From Roseivirga spongicola (GTDB lineage Bacteria; Bacteroidota; Bacteroidia; Cytophagales; Cyclobacteriaceae): a stretch of 64,000 nt of DNA. The DNA is taken from the NCBI RefSeq assembly GCF_001592965.1, contig NZ_LRPC01000001.1, forward strand, positions 1,426,001 through 1,490,000. Direction: 5' to 3'. A program made the position numbers and the translations under genes. The notes beneath the pieces were generated by a model. That model was given only the letters and a program-made list of their open reading frames with translations, did not search any database and was not told where the DNA came from. Positions 60,837-64,000 of this stretch are shown in pieces; the stretch's first letter is position 1; each line of letters opens with the position of its first letter.

Positions 60837-62132
60837 TTAAAGCGAACTTAAAGCTGTTTGAACTGCTTGAGTAGTAATTGGACCTAATTCGTAAGAGGCT
60901 TCAAGAGCTTCGTTTAAATAGGTCTTTGCTTTTTTAGACTCACCGTTTTCTAGGTAAATCATGCCTAAGTGAAAAATCACATCTGGTTCACTGGTTTTTC
61001 CTTCAACTTGAGTTTGGGCAATTTCAAGCGCTTTTTGCTTATCGCCATTCTTTAGGTGACTCCAAGCCAATAGGTCAAACATATCGGGCGTGGGTCTATA
61101 ATTTTTTTCTCTTTCCGCTCTAGCTAAAGCCACTTCTGGGTAGTTCAAATCTTCTGCCTCCAAAAGTATTAAGTACTTGTTGTACATGGCAAGATATTTC
61201 TGATCAGATACAATCTGATGATACTCCTCTTTTAGGTTTTGGGCTTCTTCAGCATTGCCTTCAAAATCGGCTAGTTCTGCCAAGCTTAACTTCAATTGAG
61301 GGTCGAAGTGGTGCTGATCCACAAACTTTAGAATTCTTCTTGCCTCGCTAACATTACCATCTTTAGCATAAGCTATCCAAGCCAGGCCTTGCCATGAATG
61401 CCAATGCTGAACATTTTTATTGAGCACATCTAAATAGGCATTATAAGAATCGGTAATTCTTCCTGCATGCCCATACATATCGCCAAGGTTCGATTTAGAC
61501 CATAGGTAAAGGTTCTCGTTCCCCTTAACTCTTTCATGCGCTTTCTCCATTAAGTGAATGGCCAAATCTAAGTCGCCTTTATGGTCGGCCATTTTTGAAG
61601 CTCTAATTAAGTATTGAAAGCTATTTTTCTGCTCGTATCTATTTAGTATACCTTCAGCAGTAGCATAATCTCCAACTTCCATGGAGGCATCGAACAGAAG
61701 GTTGTAAGAGGCACCCTGCTGGTCGCCCTCGCTAAGTGCTGACTTCGCATATTCCCTAGCTTTTTGAAATTCGTGTTTGGTAATGGCGTTTACTCCCAGC
61801 GCCTGAAAGGTTGCGGCATTAGAGAATGGATTTCTTTCGGCCACTAACTCAAAAATGCTGTCTGCCTTGTAAATATGGTCGATGTTACCATCAACTCGAA
61901 ACTGACTGCTGTAAAGGGAGGCTAGTTTAGAGAGGTAGGTAATATTTTGAGGTTCGTTTTTGAGCTTGTTTTGCCAAAACTCTATGTCTGATTGGGTCAG
62001 ATTCTGCTGTGGCTCGGCAGCTTTGGCCATTAATGCCTCATAGTCTTGAGTAGAGGCTACAGGTGTCTGATTGTTGTGTTCTTGGCAAGAAATAACACCA
62101 AGAAAGAGGAGGGTAAGGATTATATTTTTCAT
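60837..62132 (-). CDS. TPR-repeat lipoprotein
   Basis: 431 residues. A lipoprotein signal (MKNIILTLLFLGVISCQEHN) with cysteine 16 as the likely lipid site is followed by about ten TPR-like helix pairs (EFWQNKLKNEPQNITYLSKLASLYSSQF; AREYAKSALSEGDQQGASYNLLFDASMEVGDYATAEGILNRY; ALARAEREKNYRPTPDMFDLLAWSHLKNGDKQKALEIAQ). It is encoded between the DUF4331 genes and the His-rich/TonB receptor genes and probably acts with them at the envelope. Confidence 0.85.
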   Translation of the reverse strand: MKNIILTLLFLGVISCQEHNNQTPVASTQDYEALMAKAAEPQQNLTQSDIEFWQNKLKNEPQNITYLSKLASLYSSQFRVDGNIDHIYKADSIFELVAERNPFSNAATFQALGVNAITKHEFQKAREYAKSALSEGDQQGASYNLLFDASMEVGDYATAEGILNRYEQKNSFQYLIRASKMADHKGDLDLAIHLMEKAHERVKGNENLYLWSKSNLGDMYGHAGRITDSYNAYLDVLNKNVQHWHSWQGLAWIAYAKDGNVSEARRILKFVDQHHFDPQLKLSLAELADFEGNAEEAQNLKEEYHQIVSDQKYLAMYNKYLILLEAEDLNYPEVALARAEREKNYRPTPDMFDLLAWSHLKNGDKQKALEIAQTQVEGKTSEPDVIFHLGMIYLENGESKKAKTYLNEALEASYELGPITTQAVQTALSSL

Positions 62133-62196
62133 AATTCAGTGGGTTGGGTCAAAGAAAATGGCTGTGCTTACCTAAAGGGCAAGCACAGCATATTTA

Positions 62197-62736
62197 TTAC
62201 CATGGAGTGGCCAGGTAAGGGAAAGAACTTAAGAACGCTTTGTCATTAGCGTCTACATTATCGTCAGATAAACCAGGGTTGGCAGTTCCGTCAGGGCCAC
62301 CAAATATTAGTAGCAACTCAACAGAAATTACATCATCCGCTAGGGCTCTTCCAGTTAGTACATTGGTTCCATCAAAGAAAGTTGTGGTACCATCAAGGCT
62401 AACGCTTAGTACATCTGTGGCCAATGCAGTAGTAAATGTAGTTGCATCCATACCAAGTGCGTTAGTGCTATAGTTAGGGTTCAAAGCTAAAAGCCGAGAC
62501 TCAAAAGCAGCCTGATATGCCGCGCCTTGCGCACTAGGAGCAGTAGTGTTGAAATTATCTTTCATAGAACTGCTAACAAATACTGTGTTAATAGCTGGTC
62601 TGCCCATCTGATCTTCCTGAGCATAGTTCACTGGCATTTCGGGCATCTCATCGTCATCATCACTACAAGAAGTGAATCCAACGCTTAACAATAGAGCCGC
62701 AGCCAACATCCAAATTTTATTATTTATGATTTTCAT
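62197..62736 (-). CDS. DUF4331-related lipoprotein (C-terminal-half type)
   Basis: 179 residues. Lipoprotein signal WMLAAALLLSVGFTSCSDDDDE, followed by GRPAINTVFVSSSMKDNFNTTAPSAQ and ending GLSDDNVDANDKAFLSSFPYLATPW. The GRPxINTVF, DDVISVELLLIFGG and FPYLA patterns correspond to the second half of long DUF4331 proteins. Together with the next gene it looks like a DUF4331 family divided into two polypeptides. Function unknown; lipid-anchored on the outer side. Confidence 0.75.
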   Translation of the reverse strand: MKIINNKIWMLAAALLLSVGFTSCSDDDDEMPEMPVNYAQEDQMGRPAINTVFVSSSMKDNFNTTAPSAQGAAYQAAFESRLLALNPNYSTNALGMDATTFTTALATDVLSVSLDGTTTFFDGTNVLTGRALADDVISVELLLIFGGPDGTANPGLSDDNVDANDKAFLSSFPYLATPW

Positions 62737-62762
62737 TTTTATATTCTTTTAAGGTTGAAATA

Positions 62763-63416
62763 TTATTGCTCTCTGTTGCTGGTTACCCAAGTGTTAATGG
62801 TTCCTGAACCACCAATCATTGATTTAGGTACTTCTACCACTACCGACATTACATTGGTGCCTGCAAAAGTGTCTGCTCCCGGATCGTTAAAGCTTGATGC
62901 GTTGCCGCCAATAATTTCTCCGTATTGGGCAAAATCCATAAAGAATGGGTCATCTCTCGGACCTGCGAAGAGTTTTATGCCTCCTTCGCTACCAATACTC
63001 GCAGCAGAGCCATAAGTTGTAATGTTAGTAGACACAGAGGTGCCGGTGGTTACAAGAGTGCTGCTTGTTCCTGTAGCAATTGGCGCTACAGGGCCGTAAG
63101 CGGTTACCATACCATCTTTGAAAGTACACTGTATCACCAAGTCTTCCATGGCATCACCATTGGTATCAATGTTGAATTCAACCATTACATTCTCATCGAA
63201 GGCAGCAGAAGTAGATGCCGAAGGAGATAGCAAACCTTGAAGATTGGCTACAAATACAATGTTTGAATTGTTCTCTGGGCTTTGAAAAGCATAGTAATCG
63301 GTAATATCAGAGCTAGTGCCTGTTACTCCGGGCGCATCAATGTGGTCGGCAGCATAGACTATTGCAGTCGCTAGCAGAGCCAAGATGCCAAGGGATAGGA
63401 TTGTTTTCTTTTTCAT
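62763..63416 (-). CDS. DUF4331-family secreted protein (N-terminal-half type)
   Basis: 217 residues. The signal peptide TILSLGILALLATAIVYA is followed directly by ADHIDAPGVTGTSSDITDYYAFQSPENNSNIVFVANLQG, the DUF4331 hallmark. IKLFAGPRDDPFFMDFAQY follows, and it ends VVEVPKSMIGGSGTINTWVTSNREQ. It lacks the second half found in single-chain DUF4331 proteins, which is encoded by the next gene 26 bp downstream. First gene of the leftward cluster; a loose -7-like TAACCTTTTG (63460-63451) lies upstream. Confidence 0.82.
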   Translation of the reverse strand: MKKKTILSLGILALLATAIVYAADHIDAPGVTGTSSDITDYYAFQSPENNSNIVFVANLQGLLSPSASTSAAFDENVMVEFNIDTNGDAMEDLVIQCTFKDGMVTAYGPVAPIATGTSSTLVTTGTSVSTNITTYGSAASIGSEGGIKLFAGPRDDPFFMDFAQYGEIIGGNASSFNDPGADTFAGTNVMSVVVEVPKSMIGGSGTINTWVTSNREQ

Positions 63417-63562
63417 AATTTTTGTTGTGAGATTGATGAACAGTGTCCACCAAAAGGTTAAGATTTGTATTTTCTTTGCTGCTACTTACGAGGCCGCTTG
63501 GTGGTTTGGATCGAGTGGGTTTTCAGAAATGAGTAGAAGAAACCTTAAATTGAAGGGAGAAT

Positions 63563-63784
63563 ATGAGTGATCGACTAGAGAAAATACTGCTAATTATTGC
63601 TGCAATTTGCCTGAGTATTTCGCTCTTATTAGTGTATGCTATTGGCCTTCAGTGGCTGTCTAACCCAGATTTAGCACAATACATCACGGAAGCAGTAATG
63701 TATATTTCTGGTCTTGTTGTTTTAAGGGGAATTTGGAAGCAAACTCTCGACAAAAAAATTTCTTCTAGAAAGGATAATTCATGA
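63563..63784 (+). CDS. Small two-helix membrane protein
   Basis: 73 residues with two hydrophobic helices (ILLIIAAICLSISLLLVYAIGLQWL; YITEAVMYISGLVVLRGIW) and a basic C-terminus. No family recognised. The stop overlaps the start of the following DUF2721 gene (ATGA), so they are translationally coupled. Divergent from the DUF4331 cluster. Confidence 0.65.
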   Translation: MSDRLEKILLIIAAICLSISLLLVYAIGLQWLSNPDLAQYITEAVMYISGLVVLRGIWKQTLDKKISSRKDNS

Positions 63785-64000
63785 ACATAGACATCTCTAC
63801 TCCGGCACTTTTATTCCCTGCAATCACCCTGTTGCTTTTGGCCTATACCAATCGATTTGTGGCTTTGGCTACTCTAGCTAGAGGCCTAAGAGTTCGGTAT
63901 AAAGAGTCGCCAGAAATGCGAACCACACTTTTCAGTCAGATCAAGAACCTAAGGCTTAGGCTTATCTTGATTCGTAATATGCAAGCGCTTGGTATTGCCA
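63781..64000 (+). CDS. DUF2721-family membrane protein (3' end outside window)
   Basis: The frame from the ATG at 63781 runs to the right edge (73 codons visible). It reads MNIDISTPALLFPAITLLLLAYTNRFVALATLARGLRVRYKESPE and continues with a basic segment (QIKNLRLRLILIRNMQALGIA). The TPALLFPAIxLLLLAYTNRF start matches DUF2721, small membrane proteins of unknown function. It overlaps the preceding gene by 4 nt. Confidence 0.8.
   Translation, partial: MNIDISTPALLFPAITLLLLAYTNRFVALATLARGLRVRYKESPEMRTTLFSQIKNLRLRLILIRNMQALGIA

Noticed and set aside
63385-63570. 61-codon plus-strand frame before the small membrane protein gene
   Set aside because: It overlaps the start of the DUF4331 gene on the other strand and the following gene, with no conserved pattern. 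It probably spans the divergent promoter region.

Overview
The window looks like chromosomal DNA of a Bacteroidota bacterium, probably a marine-type member of the Cytophagales (Roseivirga/Fulvivirga-like; the genus is a guess). Support comes from the gene families (GWxTD protein, DUF2723 membrane protein, BatA/BatE-like proteins, SusC-type TonB receptor with a carboxypeptidase-like leader domain, DUF4331 proteins). It also comes from repeated upstream matches to the Bacteroidota sigma promoter (-33 TTTG, -7 TAnnTTTG). No rRNA, insertion sequence, integrase or CRISPR array was seen.

Layout. 1-6.6 kb: partial recQ, sugar-nucleotide genes kdsD and manC, rRNA methyltransferase rlmB, a GWxTD protein and a methyltransferase. 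6.6-7.8 kb: an XRE-type regulator divergent from two small unknown genes, with a perfect 16-bp palindrome between them. 7.8-17 kb: a large DUF2723 membrane protein, an unknown membrane protein, a TPR protein, an Lrp regulator, a PyrR-like phosphoribosyltransferase, an MscS channel, panB and icd. 17-32 kb: the complex I genes in two blocks, nuoABCD behind a Lon-substrate-binding-domain gene, and nuoHIJKLMN. The blocks are separated by an SH3/TPR membrane protein, tRNA-Lys, an unknown gene, a 546-bp gene-free stretch and murI. nuoE, nuoF and nuoG are absent from the locus, and NuoI carries a tail of about 200 residues of Pro/Lys-rich repeats. 32-39 kb: a PurF-like amidotransferase, iscA-type carrier, methylmalonyl-CoA epimerase, thiL, a DnaJ-domain protein and a class IV aminotransferase.

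39-47.5 kb: a type I restriction-modification locus ordered hsdR, ORF6N-domain gene, hsdM, hsdS, followed by a DUF3800 gene and a degenerate tRNA-like sequence. The ORF6N gene has two related 27-nt palindromes, one just before its start and one inside its coding sequence. 47.8-49.7 kb: a methionine gamma-lyase-type enzyme divergent from an Lrp regulator, flanked by two copies of a heptamer repeat, with a 15-bp Lrp-like palindrome between the two genes. 50-56.3 kb: DoxX, TPR lipoprotein, von Willebrand-like membrane protein, fabG and lpd.

56.3-64 kb: an ECF sigma/anti-sigma pair, then a five-gene leftward cluster. It encodes two DUF4331 proteins (apparently the two halves of one family), a TPR lipoprotein, a secreted His-rich protein and a TonB-dependent receptor. 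This cluster is the best candidate here for an uncharacterised envelope system, possibly metal- or ligand-related. The window ends in a small membrane protein gene and a partial DUF2721 gene.
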